In this document: in pieces, positions 36,631 to 47,192 of the stretch
Numbering within the stretch: the stretch's first letter is position 1
Layout of the letters: each line of letters starts with the position of its first letter
NCBI GenBank assembly: GCA_012031265.1
Contig: JAAUTY010000001.1
Span: forward strand, 62,001-126,000
Length of the DNA stretch: 64,000 nucleotides
Direction of reading: 5' to 3'
Source of the DNA: Spirulinaceae cyanobacterium SM2_1_0
Lineage (GTDB): Bacteria > Cyanobacteriota > Cyanobacteriia > Cyanobacteriales > Spirulinaceae
Position numbers and translations under genes: made by a program
The notes under the pieces: model-generated
What the model saw: only the letters and a program-made list of their open reading frames with translations
Told to the model about the DNA's origin: nothing
Database searches by the model: none

Positions 36631-36676
36631 AAAACCAAGCACTGCCGGAGTGCAAACCCCGGCAGCGCTTGGTTTT
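36631..36676 (-). terminator. Terminator after typA
   Basis: AAAACCAAGC pairs with GCTTGGTTTT and CTGCCGG with CCGGCAG, giving a 17-bp stem with one mismatch and a 10-nt loop. On the minus strand it is followed by TTTTTT. It lies 21 bp beyond the typA stop. Confidence 0.88.
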
Positions 36677-36696
36677 AATGCTGGTTGCAAACGTTT

Positions 36697-38487
<1,791 letters not shown>

Positions 38488-38603
38488 GGCACGGTGCGAA
38501 GAATTGTTTGGTTGAGTCGCTTAAAACTCAAGAATTCTTAACAATACTAACCCACGCGCGACGCGATCGCCCAACCCGATCACCCAGCTCAAAAATCACG
38601 GCA

Positions 38604-38897
38604 TCAGGCTATCTCGGCTTGCAGCCCACCGGTATTGGGCAACGACGCGCCGGTCAGATTCACAGTGCTGAGGTCAACTTGAGCGAGATTCGCCCCGCGC
38701 AGATTCGCGCCACAAAGATTCGCGCCACTGAGATTCGCGCCACTGAGATTCGCGCCCCGGAGGTCAGCCCCGGCGAGGTTCGCGCCGCTGAGGTCAGTAC
38801 CTTGCAACGAGACCCCGTGTGGCTTGCAGTCGTCAGCCGCGACGCGGTCGGATCTGGGGTCGCAGTTGGGCAACATCACAATTGATAAAGCAGGCAT
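38604..38897 (-). CDS. Short pentapeptide-repeat protein
   Basis: 97 residues. Residues about 29-85 are pentapeptide repeats of the A(D/N)LxG type: LSGANLAGADLRGANLSGAN and on through LCGANLRGANL. They would form a right-handed quadrilateral beta-helix of about three coils. Two Cys in the preceding segment (PNCDPRSDRVAADDCKPHG) resemble the mature start of exported pentapeptide proteins, but the N-terminus lacks a clear signal peptide, so the gene may be truncated. The function is unknown. A coding-like relic lies 70 bp upstream on the same strand. Confidence 0.6.
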   Translation of the reverse strand: MPALSIVMLPNCDPRSDRVAADDCKPHGVSLQGTDLSGANLAGADLRGANLSGANLSGANLCGANLRGANLAQVDLSTVNLTGASLPNTGGLQAEIA

Positions 38898-38967
38898 TAC
38901 CGCAGTCTCCGAATTCTACTCTTACCCTTACGTCAGGCTTTCCGTAGTTATGCAGTTGCCGCAAAGT

Positions 38968-39330
38968 TTAAAGCAGATAGGAGCGTCGCAATTGCCCGTC
39001 GAGTGTGGGCGGCACATGGGCAACATAGAACCAAGCGGGTGCGACAGTACCCCGTTGTGGGGGAGCGGTGATGCGCCAGTAGATGCCGCTGTCCTGACCG
39101 ATGCAATACTACCCATCGGGATGCAAGGTATCGAGAACAGGGCGAATCGACTCGGTGAGCAAAATACTTTGGGGATGCTCCTGAAAATTCTTCACAAGCG
39201 TGCTGTCTTCGCAGGGCAGTTGGGGATGGTCGGGCAGCGGCGTGAAGGTTTCAACAGCGGTCAGGGGGGGGCGATAAAGGGGTGTTGCCGTTGAAGTGAC
39301 TCGCGCGCGCCAGTTTGATGATGATCTTCG
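38968..39330 (-). pseudogene. Amber-interrupted coding relic, family unknown
   Basis: One minus-strand frame stays protein-like for 120 codons with a single internal TAG at 39109-39111. Before it: PLYRPPLTAVETFTPLPDHP, then SILLTESIRPVLDTLHPDG. After it: YCIGQDSGIYWRITAPPQRG, then APAWFYVAHVPP, ending RRSYLL and TAA at 38968-38970. There is no good start codon at its upstream limit (TAG at 39331-39333). It reads as a decayed gene, or a gene with one sequencing error plus a lost 5' end. I do not recognise the family. Confidence 0.45.
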
Positions 39331-39427
39331 CTAATCTTAGTCGGGTGTATCCCCATCCTCTATGCTGTTTTGTCTTCAGGGGAAGGATTTGACCCGACTA
39401 ATACATCCTTTTACTCAATAATCGGCC

Positions 39428-40054
39428 CTAGATGCGTGCCAGAAATGCTGTCCTAACTTGCTGCAATGTTGCTTCAGCCGCCGCGAGAGTTTCCCCAAAA
39501 CTGATCATGCCCTCCGCGTGACCCGCCATCACCAGCAGACGGGACTGGGGCAGATCACTGTCACGGTAGAGGCGCTGCATCTCGTGTGCCATCTCCGGGG
39601 TGCCGTAGGGGCAGTCGTGAGCCGTAGTCGGCACGCGATCGCGCAGGTGCTCCCAGAGCGCGCGGTGGTGGACGTGGATGATCGCCTGGATTGTGGGGGC
39701 GATCGCATACAGCGTTGCATGGGTCAGTGACTCCGAGGAGGCTTGGATCGGGCCGCGACAAGCGAGCCAATTCGCATCGAGGTCAAAGGCGGTGACGGTG
39801 GTGTAGTGCTCAGCCGTGAGCGTGGGCAAATGCCCCGTTTGCGTGCCGCTGATGAGAAATTGTGACGAGTCGCCGCAGCGCTGGCTGAGATTGCCGAAGC
39901 CGATACCGTTGTCATACATCCCGATCAGACCGAGCGCGTAGAGTCGCTGGCGGCAGGCATTGAGCGCCGCAATTTGCACCAGTGCGACTGGCTCTGCTCG
40001 TTGCCAGTCGCACTGGTATTTGATGTAGCCTTCGTCGAGGGGTGCTGGGGTCAT
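39428..40054 (-). CDS. Class II aldolase/adducin family protein
   Basis: 208 residues. Motifs are LGLIGMYDNGIGFGNLSQR, FLISGTQTGHLP, the zinc-binding HVHH in IQAIIHVHHRALWEHL and a late AGHAEGMISFG supplying another His. The fold is that of fuculose-1-phosphate aldolases and epimerases. The conserved catalytic Glu of true aldolases is not obvious, so the reaction is unknown. It begins 27 bp after ycf46 on the same strand, suggesting co-transcription. Confidence 0.82.
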   Translation of the reverse strand: MTPAPLDEGYIKYQCDWQRAEPVALVQIAALNACRQRLYALGLIGMYDNGIGFGNLSQRCGDSSQFLISGTQTGHLPTLTAEHYTTVTAFDLDANWLACRGPIQASSESLTHATLYAIAPTIQAIIHVHHRALWEHLRDRVPTTAHDCPYGTPEMAHEMQRLYRDSDLPQSRLLVMAGHAEGMISFGETLAAAEATLQQVRTAFLARI

Positions 40055-40081
40055 TCTGCTGATTTTCTGAATTTTCGCCGG

Positions 40082-41725
40082 TTATTCGTGATCCAACTCG
40101 TCCAGGCCGCGCTGGTTCATATAGCGGCGTAGAGCTTCTGCCAGTTGGCTGTCATTGGAGGCGGCGCGCGCCCCGACCTCAGCGGCCCACTGTTTGAGCG
40201 CTTCGATCTGTTCTCGGGCGATCGCTGCCAGGGGCACCGTCTCCTCCACCGCCCGCAGAATATCCGTCGTCGTGAAATCGCGCCGCTGCCCGTTGGTGGT
40301 CGTGGCAAAGGCGAGGTGCATCGCGTCCACGATCGCCTGCTCTAGCTCCGCCCCACTAAAATCGCGGGTCTGGCGGCTCAGCAGTGAGAGATCGAAGCTG
40401 CGCAAGCGCGACGGCCGCAAGCGCTGGAGGTGGACTTTGAAAATCTCTTGGCGTTCCTTTTCCGTCGGCAGATTGAGGAAGAAGATTTCGTCAAAACGCC
40501 CTTTTCGCAGTAATTCTGCTGGCAAGATGCTGACATTGTTCGCCGTTGCCACGATGAACACCGGGCTAGTTTTTTCCTGCATCCAAGTGATCAGCGAGCC
40601 GAAGACCCGCCGCGAAGTGCCGGAGTCGCCGTCTGCGCCCTCGACGATGTTGCCAAAGGCCTTGTCAATCTCATCGATCCAGAGCACACAGGGGGCGATC
40701 GCCTCCGCAATCTGGATCGTCCGCCGCACGCGACTCTCACTCTCGCCAACGAAGCCGCCAAACAACCGGCCCGTATCCAACCGCAACAGCGGCAAGCGCC
40801 ACTCGTGGGCGATCGTCTTCGCCGAGAGCGACTTGCCCGTGCCCTGGATACCGACCAGCAGCACACCCTTGGGCGCGGGAATGCCGTAGCGCCGCGCTTC
40901 ATCCGTAAAAGCATCCTTGCGGAGGCGCACCCATTGCTTGAGGTTGTCCAAGCCGCCGACGCTTTTCAGTGACTGCCGCGCTGTGAAAAACTCTAGCGTC
41001 CCCGACTGCCGGATGACCTGCTTTTTTTCCTCCAGGACGCGGTCGATGTCGGTCTCATTCACCTCCCCTTTCGCCGCTAGGGCTTTCGCCAGCACCCGCT
41101 GGATACGCGCCCGACTCAACCCCTGACAGGCTTTAACCAATTGCTCTCGGGCGAGACCGCTGACCTGCAAGTTTTCGGGCTGCACTGTCTCGTCGATCAG
41201 GTAATCAATTTCTGCCGCATCCGGCAAGGGAAAGTCGATCGCCGTTACCTCTTCGGCAAATTCCGGCGGCACCTCCAGGGTGTGGCTGAGCAAGACCAAC
41301 GAGTGACGGCTACGCTTCAGTTCGCGACTGAGGTTCTTTAACTCCCGAATCACGGGTGCATTCACCGGATGCTGGGGTTGTGCAAGGACGAAATGCAGAT
41401 CCTTGAGTACAAACAGGGTCGGGACGGGAGCAGGTGCCCGTTCGATGGCGTCGCGGATGCGCTCCAGTGCCTGGATCGCGGCATTTTTGTCAGTGCCATT
41501 ATCGGCCCAGCCGCGCGCCAAGTCCCAGCTCAGTACCTGTCGTCGCGGTACCGCTTGCTGCGCCACCTGAGCGATCAATTCCTCAACCGGCTCCTCCTCG
41601 ACCGCCACGAGGTAGAGCAGAGGATAGCGGGCACGCACCATCAGACTGAGTTCGTCGATCAGGGCTTGATGTGGTTGCGGGCGGTCGGACTGGTTGACGA
41701 AGGACGGGATCAAATTGGCAGTCAT
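40082..41725 (-). CDS. ycf46: AAA ATPase of the Ycf46 family
   Basis: 547 residues from ATG 41725. The N-terminal half (LMVRARYPLLYLVAVEEEPVEELI) is the Ycf46-specific domain. The AAA module follows, with Walker A LLVGIQGTGKSLSAKTIA, Walker B CVLWIDEIDKAF, and second-region-of-homology Arg residues in NVSILPAELLRKGRFDEIFF. The family is found in cyanobacteria and some plastid genomes; reported links include carbon-dioxide uptake and photosynthetic regulation. It is divergent from the epimerase gene. Confidence 0.9.
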   Translation of the reverse strand: MTANLIPSFVNQSDRPQPHQALIDELSLMVRARYPLLYLVAVEEEPVEELIAQVAQQAVPRRQVLSWDLARGWADNGTDKNAAIQALERIRDAIERAPAPVPTLFVLKDLHFVLAQPQHPVNAPVIRELKNLSRELKRSRHSLVLLSHTLEVPPEFAEEVTAIDFPLPDAAEIDYLIDETVQPENLQVSGLAREQLVKACQGLSRARIQRVLAKALAAKGEVNETDIDRVLEEKKQVIRQSGTLEFFTARQSLKSVGGLDNLKQWVRLRKDAFTDEARRYGIPAPKGVLLVGIQGTGKSLSAKTIAHEWRLPLLRLDTGRLFGGFVGESESRVRRTIQIAEAIAPCVLWIDEIDKAFGNIVEGADGDSGTSRRVFGSLITWMQEKTSPVFIVATANNVSILPAELLRKGRFDEIFFLNLPTEKERQEIFKVHLQRLRPSRLRSFDLSLLSRQTRDFSGAELEQAIVDAMHLAFATTTNGQRRDFTTTDILRAVEETVPLAAIAREQIEALKQWAAEVGARAASNDSQLAEALRRYMNQRGLDELDHE

Positions 41726-41857
41726 GGACAAAAGGATTGGCAGGCACGCACCCAAAGGGTAGAGCAAGCGGGGATTTGCCGCCTATTGTGCCATAATCGC
41801 TCCGCACGCGGTTCACCACGATTCCTGCTCGGCCGCCGGTGATTCGGTGGCGGGAGT

Positions 41858-42943
41858 ATGTCACCATCAACAGCAACCCTCAACCCTGCTGCTGGTATGG
41901 AGATCGACTTTCAACCCTTCACCGTCCGCAAGCAAGTGCCGCTGGCGATTGCGCGGGGCACGAGTGCGGGCAATACTAATCTTTGGTTATGTCTGCGAGC
42001 AGATGGCTACGAGGGCTGGGGCGAGGCAACGCCGTTCTCGCTCGTGCGGGGGATCTCGCCGTCGCTGGCGAAGTTGGAGGCGCAGTGTGAACGGTTGCGA
42101 TCGCGCCTCACTGGTATTCATCCCCTCGAGCGGCAGCGCATTGAGGGGATTCTGAACCAAGCGGCCGTTGATGCCTCTGTCCGAGCAGCCGTGGATATGG
42201 CGCTGCACGATTGGTTGGGCAAGCGGGTGGGTCTGCCGTTGTGGCAGCTTTGGGGATTGGATCGCGATCGCATCGTCCCCACCTCAGTTACCATTGGCAT
42301 TAGCTCCCCGGAAGCCGCCTGCGAGCGGGTACAGCGCTGGCGCGAAGTGCTGGATGTGCAGGTGCTGAAGGTGAAGCTGGGCAGTCCAGCCGGTCTGGCG
42401 GCGGATCGCGAAATGTTGACCGCCGTGCAGAGTGAGGCTCCGGCGGCTGAGATCAGCGTCGATGCCAACGGCGGCTGGTCGCTGACAGAGGCGATCGCCA
42501 TGGCGGAGTGGCTGGCCGCGCGCGGGGTGCGTCACCTCGAGCAGCCCCTGGCGGCGGGACAGGAGGCTGATTTGCTGGAATTGTCGGCGCGATCGCCCTT
42601 ACCGATCTTCGCTGACGAGAGCTGTCACCACAGCCAGGACATTCTGAAGCTGGCGGATCGCGTTCAGGGCGTGAATTTGAAAATCATGAAAACTGGCGGC
42701 CTCAGCGCAGTCCAGCACGCCATCCACACGGCGCGGGCGGCGGGCTTGCAAGTCATGTTCGGCTGCTACTCCGACAGTGCCCTAGCGAATACGGCGATGG
42801 CTCAGCTCGCGCCGCTTGCCGATTACCTTGACCTCGACAGCCACCTGAATTTGCGTGACGATCCCTTCGTGGGCGCAACGCTCGTGAACGGTCGGTTGCA
42901 ACCCAATGAACAACCGGGACTGGGGGTGACACGATGCGCCTAA
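41858..42943 (+). CDS. dgcA: Dipeptide epimerase / N-acetyl-glutamate racemase-like enolase-superfamily enzyme (DgcA-like)
   Basis: 361 residues from ATG 41858; a second ATG at 41897 starts MEIDFQPFTVRK, closer to the usual N-terminus. It is an enolase-superfamily muconate-cycloisomerase subgroup protein: KxK in VLKVKLGS, metal ligands in EISVDANGGWS, HLEQPLAAG and IFADESCH, and the second catalytic Lys in NLKIMKTGG. Relatives are L-Ala-D/L-Glu epimerases. The direct overlap with a DUF1611 gene points to the DgcN-DgcA route, in which N-acetyl-D-Glu is converted to N-acetyl-L-Glu. The assignment between the two specificities is inference from context. Confidence 0.82.
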   Translation: MSPSTATLNPAAGMEIDFQPFTVRKQVPLAIARGTSAGNTNLWLCLRADGYEGWGEATPFSLVRGISPSLAKLEAQCERLRSRLTGIHPLERQRIEGILNQAAVDASVRAAVDMALHDWLGKRVGLPLWQLWGLDRDRIVPTSVTIGISSPEAACERVQRWREVLDVQVLKVKLGSPAGLAADREMLTAVQSEAPAAEISVDANGGWSLTEAIAMAEWLAARGVRHLEQPLAAGQEADLLELSARSPLPIFADESCHHSQDILKLADRVQGVNLKIMKTGGLSAVQHAIHTARAAGLQVMFGCYSDSALANTAMAQLAPLADYLDLDSHLNLRDDPFVGATLVNGRLQPNEQPGLGVTRCA

Positions 42944-43995
42944 CGACTGCGACGCGGGTAGCGATTTTGATGCACGCCGGTCTGCAAGGTATCAGCGGCA
43001 AGACTGGTCTCGCTTACCTCCGCTACGGCGAAGCGACCGTGGTGGCGGTGATCGACAGCGAGGCGGTGGGGCGATCGCTCGCCGCCCTCACGGGCATTGA
43101 TCGGGACGTGCCCATCGTCGGCTCCGTGGCCGAGGCCCTGGTCTACGAGCCGGACGTGCTACTGATCGGCATCGCGCCCTCGGGCGGGGGCCTGCCGGAA
43201 GCCTGGTTGGTAGAGGTGCGTCAGGCGATCGCCGCTGGTCTCTCGCTCGTCAATGGCCTACACCGCCCCTTAGCCCCACTCGCCACCGATTTGTCTGACG
43301 ACCTGCAACCCGGACAGTGGATCTGGGATATTCGCCAGGAACCAGCGGGGTTGCGAGTTGGCTCGGGAGCGGCGCGATCGCTCACCAGCCAGCGGGTGCT
43401 CACCGTCGGCACTGACATGGCGATCGGCAAGATGTCTACGGGTCTCGAACTCTGGCGGGCGGCGCGTGCCCAGGGTTGGCGCGCCGAGTTTGTGGCGACC
43501 GGCCAGGGGGGACTGGCGATCGCCGGTCAAGGCGTGCCCCTCGATGCCGTGCGCGTCGATTTTGCCGCCGGGGCGGTTGAGCAAGCGGTGCTCGCCGTGG
43601 GGCAAGATTGCGAGCTATTGTTTATCGAAGGGCAGGGTTCACTGCTGCATCCCGGCTCAACCGCGACACTGCCACTATTGCGCGGCAGTCAGGCGACCGA
43701 TCTGATCCTCGTCCACCGCGCCGGTCAGTTAACCGTGAACCAGTGCCCCGATGTTGTGATTCCGCCGCTACCAGACGTGGTCGCACTCTATGAGCAAGTT
43801 TCACGGGCAGCGGGAGCCTTCCCCGGTGCGCAGGTGCGCGGGGTGGCGTTGAATACCCAGGCGTTGACGGAGTCGGAGGCTCGACAAGCGATCGCCCAGG
43901 CACAACAAGATACGGGCTTACCCTGCACCGACGCCGTGCGTTTCGGGCCGGAGCCGCTGCTAACGGCGTTGTTAGCATCACAGACAATTAGCTGA
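42934..43995 (+). CDS. dgcN: DUF1611 protein, DgcN-like (D-glutamate N-acetyltransferase family)
   Basis: 353 residues, overlapping the epimerase gene by 10 bp with GGGGGTGA as the ribosome site. The N-terminal Rossmann-like domain (MHAGLQGISGKTGLAYLRYG, VAVIDSEAVG) is followed by a P-loop-like domain (RVLTVGTDMAIGKMSTGLEL, ELLFIEGQGSLLHPG). Both are diagnostic of DUF1611. A characterised marine homologue, DgcN, acetylates D-glutamate and works with DgcA; that function is assumed here. Alternatively, this pair may recycle D-amino acids of peptidoglycan fragments. Confidence 0.8.
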   Translation: MRLTTATRVAILMHAGLQGISGKTGLAYLRYGEATVVAVIDSEAVGRSLAALTGIDRDVPIVGSVAEALVYEPDVLLIGIAPSGGGLPEAWLVEVRQAIAAGLSLVNGLHRPLAPLATDLSDDLQPGQWIWDIRQEPAGLRVGSGAARSLTSQRVLTVGTDMAIGKMSTGLELWRAARAQGWRAEFVATGQGGLAIAGQGVPLDAVRVDFAAGAVEQAVLAVGQDCELLFIEGQGSLLHPGSTATLPLLRGSQATDLILVHRAGQLTVNQCPDVVIPPLPDVVALYEQVSRAAGAFPGAQVRGVALNTQALTESEARQAIAQAQQDTGLPCTDAVRFGPEPLLTALLASQTIS

Positions 43996-44105
43996 TGAAG
44001 CTCATATTGCAACCACTTGACCGGCAGCACACACAAGACATCCTCAACTGGTGCTATCCTGCTCCATATGATTACTCCGGCTGCGTCGCGGTACTAACGC
44101 GGTGA
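43995..44105 (+). pseudogene. Truncated GNAT acetyltransferase (first ~28 residues)
   Basis: ATG 43995 overlaps the dgcN stop (TGATG). The 36-codon frame encodes KLILQPLDRQHTQDILNW and CYPAPYDYS, the classic start of a RimI/RimL-like GNAT (family form ILNWRYPxPYDxYN), then drifts into unrelated residues and stops at 44103-44105. A complete enzyme needs about 150 residues. The frame overlaps the end of the convergent SDR gene, so the rest was probably deleted when that gene was joined here. It indicates that the dgcA-dgcN operon once had a third, acetyltransferase gene. Confidence 0.6.
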
Positions 44106-46190
44106 GCCAACCGCAACCGGCTGAGGGTTGGTCGCACTCGTGGCTAAGCTACGCGCATATTCTGGCAGCGAAATGACCGGTTCATATCCGAAGTCGCGTT
44201 GGGCGGCACTGACCTCGCCCGCGATGTCAAAAGAGAACTTGCCAATGCCGTGAAGGGTCGGATGCAAGCAGCCGAATTTGCCCATGACGGCATCCACCGT
44301 CCGCATCGCGCCGCAGACCCAAGGGGGAATGTACAGCGGGCGAAAGGGAGTCCCCAAGCCATCGCAGAGGAGTTGATAAATTTCGTCTACGGTGTAGTCA
44401 GGCTTCAGGTCGCCGATCCAATACCATTGGCCGTAGGTCGCCGGGGCGTTTTCCGCGGCCAAAAAGGCGGCCACCGTGTTGTCCACATGGGAAATGCTGC
44501 GATAGTTTTTGCCGTGGCCGAACACCAGTTGGCGTCGCCAGTGCATCATGTCGAGAAAATCTTGTTGGCGGGGCGGGGCGAAGGGGCCAAAAAACCAGAA
44601 CCCCCGCAACGATGTGCCGTCAATATTTCCGGCGGCAGTTTGCTCCAAAATGTAGCGCTCCGCCTGCCATTTGCTGCGGCCGTAGTGTCGATAGGGACGA
44701 GCCGGTGTGTGCTCGTCAAAAATGCGTTGTGACGGTGTGCCATGACCACAAATAGAGTCCGTGCCCATGTAGAGCAGACGCCGTACCCCCTGCTGAATGC
44801 ATTGATCCACCAAGTTGCGAGTCCCCTGGGCATTGACGCGATACAGGGTGGCAATCTGGGGCGGATAGATTGCGCCCGCGAGATGGAAGACGGTGTGAAT
44901 CCCAGTGAGCGCCTGCCCGACCGCGACTGGATCGCCAATATCAGCGGGGAAAATCTCAAAATTCGCCGGGAGGTCGAGGAGTTTGGCATTGCGTGGCTCA
45001 ACCAGCAGGCGTACCCGACGGGGGGGCGGGAGCTGTCCGTGGCGATCGCCATTGATCAGGATATCGACGAAGCGATTGCCCAGCCAGCCCGGCACACCGG
45101 TAATCAACAACGGCGGCAAGGCTTCAGCCGCTGGCTCGGCGTGGGTGATTGCGTCTGACCGGCGCGGCTGGCCGAGGCTGTAGGTTCCCGCCTGTCGCCG
45201 TCGCTCGCCGATTATGGCCCGCTCGAGACTCTCGCGAGCGCAGGGAATTTCGTAGCCTAGGTCGCGAATGGCGTTGCTCGAGTCGTACCAACTGTAGTGG
45301 TCAACGACACTGCGAGCATAGGCTGGGTCAATTGGCGGCGCTTTGCCGAGCGGTTGCAAACCGGCCTTCAATACTGTGCTAGCCAGGACGATCGCCCACT
45401 TCGGCAAAAAAATACGGGGGGGAGCTTGGTGGCTCAGTTCGGCGAGGAGCGTGAAGAAGTCGCGGAAAGTAATGTTGTCACCCCCTAGGACATAGGTGCC
45501 ACGCGGCTGACCCCGCAGCCAGGTGTCCACATGGGCGCGGGCGATCGCCTCGACATCGGCAATCGAAATGCCGCCGTTGAAATAAAATTTTTGCCCCCGG
45601 TGCAGAAACTGCTGAATCGTCTGGTGGGGGGGCGTGCCGCGTAGGTCGCCGGGGCCGACGACCCAGGCGGGATAGACGCGCCGAATGTCAAGATTGCGGT
45701 TGGCGATCGCCTGTTCGCACCACTGCTCAGCCGCCACTTTGCCCTCTACATACGGGCTTTCTTGCACAGCAGTTCGATCCGTTTCCGAGCGCAGTTGTTG
45801 GGGATCCCGCGAGCGACCGAGCACAACGACAGAACTGGTATAGACGATCGTTTTAACGCGATTAGTCGCGGCGGTGTCCAAAACCGTCGCGGTCAAGCCT
45901 ACCGTGCTTTCCAGGATGCGCGCGCGGTGCTTGAGATCGGTGGTATTCGCAGCCGCTAGGTGAAACAGACAGTCAATGTTGCTCAGGAGTGAGGCATAGG
46001 TAGCCGGTTGCAGAAGATCGACCGCGTGGTAGTGAGCACCGCCCATGACCAGTGTGGCGATATTGGCATTGATCCGCCGCCCCAGGAGCTGGACATCGCA
46101 ACCGCGATCCATGAGGCACTGCGCGACATTGAACCCGATGTGTCCGGACGCACCCGTAACGGCCACCTTCTGCCCCGTTGCGCTGGTCAT
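44094..46190 (-). CDS. Tandem two-domain NAD(P)-dependent epimerase/dehydratase (SDR) protein
   Basis: 698 residues holding two extended SDR domains. Domain 1 (about 7-345) has VAVTGASGHIGFNVA and the catalytic pair in SPYVEGKVAAE. Domain 2 (about 367-690) has LLITGVPGWLGNRFVD, a central FHLAGAIYPPQ and the catalytic pair in YRHYGRSKWQAE. Each keeps a Gly-rich NAD(P) loop and YxxxK. A linker of about 25 residues joins them. Such enzymes modify nucleotide sugars, sterols or hopanoid precursors; the substrate is unknown. Its 3' end overlaps the truncated GNAT frame, a likely rearrangement junction. Confidence 0.85.
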   Translation of the reverse strand: MTSATGQKVAVTGASGHIGFNVAQCLMDRGCDVQLLGRRINANIATLVMGGAHYHAVDLLQPATYASLLSNIDCLFHLAAANTTDLKHRARILESTVGLTATVLDTAATNRVKTIVYTSSVVVLGRSRDPQQLRSETDRTAVQESPYVEGKVAAEQWCEQAIANRNLDIRRVYPAWVVGPGDLRGTPPHQTIQQFLHRGQKFYFNGGISIADVEAIARAHVDTWLRGQPRGTYVLGGDNITFRDFFTLLAELSHQAPPRIFLPKWAIVLASTVLKAGLQPLGKAPPIDPAYARSVVDHYSWYDSSNAIRDLGYEIPCARESLERAIIGERRRQAGTYSLGQPRRSDAITHAEPAAEALPPLLITGVPGWLGNRFVDILINGDRHGQLPPPRRVRLLVEPRNAKLLDLPANFEIFPADIGDPVAVGQALTGIHTVFHLAGAIYPPQIATLYRVNAQGTRNLVDQCIQQGVRRLLYMGTDSICGHGTPSQRIFDEHTPARPYRHYGRSKWQAERYILEQTAAGNIDGTSLRGFWFFGPFAPPRQQDFLDMMHWRRQLVFGHGKNYRSISHVDNTVAAFLAAENAPATYGQWYWIGDLKPDYTVDEIYQLLCDGLGTPFRPLYIPPWVCGAMRTVDAVMGKFGCLHPTLHGIGKFSFDIAGEVSAAQRDFGYEPVISLPEYARSLATSATNPQPVAVGSPR

Positions 46191-46251
46191 TCTCTTTGCT
46201 CACCTCGTTTTGCCGCTGTGCCAGCCCTCATGTTCGCACAGGCAAGCCTGG

Positions 46252-47025
46252 CTAAAACAGGTCTTTTTTGCCGCGCAGGCGGGTAAAGGTGCGAACGCCA
46301 TCTGCGGTTCCCAGTGTTGCCTGCAAGCCGGGATCATCCCAGCGCAGAAAGGGATTGGTCTGCTTTTCCAGCCCCAGCAGCGAGGGCACGGTGGCTTCCG
46401 AGCGCTGCCGGGCGGCACGGACGGCGACGAAGCGTTGACTCAGCGCCGTGTTGTCCGCATCGACGGTGCAAGCAAACTGAAGATTTTTGAGCGTGTACTC
46501 GTGGGCGCACCAGATGCGCGTGTTGTCGGGCAGTTGGCGCAGTTTGCTGAGCGAGTCCACCATCTGTGTCGGTGTCCCTTCAAAGAGGCGACCGCAGCCC
46601 CCCGCGAACAGCGTGTCGCCGCAGAAGAGGTCGCCGGGGGCCTCCGGCGCGGTTGGCGGGAAGTAGTAGGCGATGTGGGCGCGGGTGTGGCCGGGAACGA
46701 AGAAGACCTCAGCGCGGCGACCGGCAAACTCGACGCGATCGCCCTCCTCGAGAAAGACTTGTTGACCGGGAATGCGATCGCGATCCTGCACGCCACCGTA
46801 GACGCAGGCTTGGGGAAATAGGCGCAGCAACTCGCGATTGCCGCCCACATGGTCGCTATGGTGATGGGTGTTGAAGATGGCGATCAGTTCACAACCCAGG
46901 GCCGCGAGCCGCTGCTGCACGGGTGTAGCAACCGCTGGATCGACGACGGCAGCAATCTTTGCCTCGCGATCAATGAGCAAAAAGATGTAGTTGTCCGTGA
47001 GAACGGGTAGGCGTTCGATGTCCAT
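46252..47025 (-). CDS. gloB: Hydroxyacylglutathione hydrolase (glyoxalase II)
   Basis: 257 residues. A metallo-beta-lactamase fold with the dinuclear site [11 protein letters not shown] (about 54-64), a later [12 protein letters not shown], and the metal-bridging Asp in [18 protein letters not shown]. The C-terminal substrate domain includes [14 protein letters not shown] and the terminal RLRGKKDLF. It hydrolyses S-lactoylglutathione to lactate and glutathione, completing methylglyoxal detoxification in the cytoplasm. It is a single gene. Confidence 0.93.
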   Translation of the reverse strand: MDIERLPVLTDNYIFLLIDREAKIAAVVDPAVATPVQQRLAALGCELIAIFNTHHHSDHVGGNRELLRLFPQACVYGGVQDRDRIPGQQVFLEEGDRVEFAGRRAEVFFVPGHTRAHIAYYFPPTAPEAPGDLFCGDTLFAGGCGRLFEGTPTQMVDSLSKLRQLPDNTRIWCAHEYTLKNLQFACTVDADNTALSQRFVAVRAARQRSEATVPSLLGLEKQTNPFLRWDDPGLQATLGTADGVRTFTRLRGKKDLF

Positions 47026-47192
47026 GGCGATCGCAGCTCATTAGGGGCGAGTATGGCAGTATCCCGGTAAAAAACCGACGCAGGCAGTAGCACCACTCAT
47101 GCTCCCTGTTGTAACACAGGCGCTGGTTGTGGCTCGCGTCGAGCGCTGCGGTGGGGGCAGCAACTCTCTGAGGAAAAAGCTACGATTGATCC

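Noticed and set aside
38508-38885. Plus-strand 125-codon ORF opposite the pentapeptide gene
   Set aside because: Its repetitive translation (IRATEIRAT) is the antisense of the A(D/N)LxG repeats; the minus frame matches a known repeat family.
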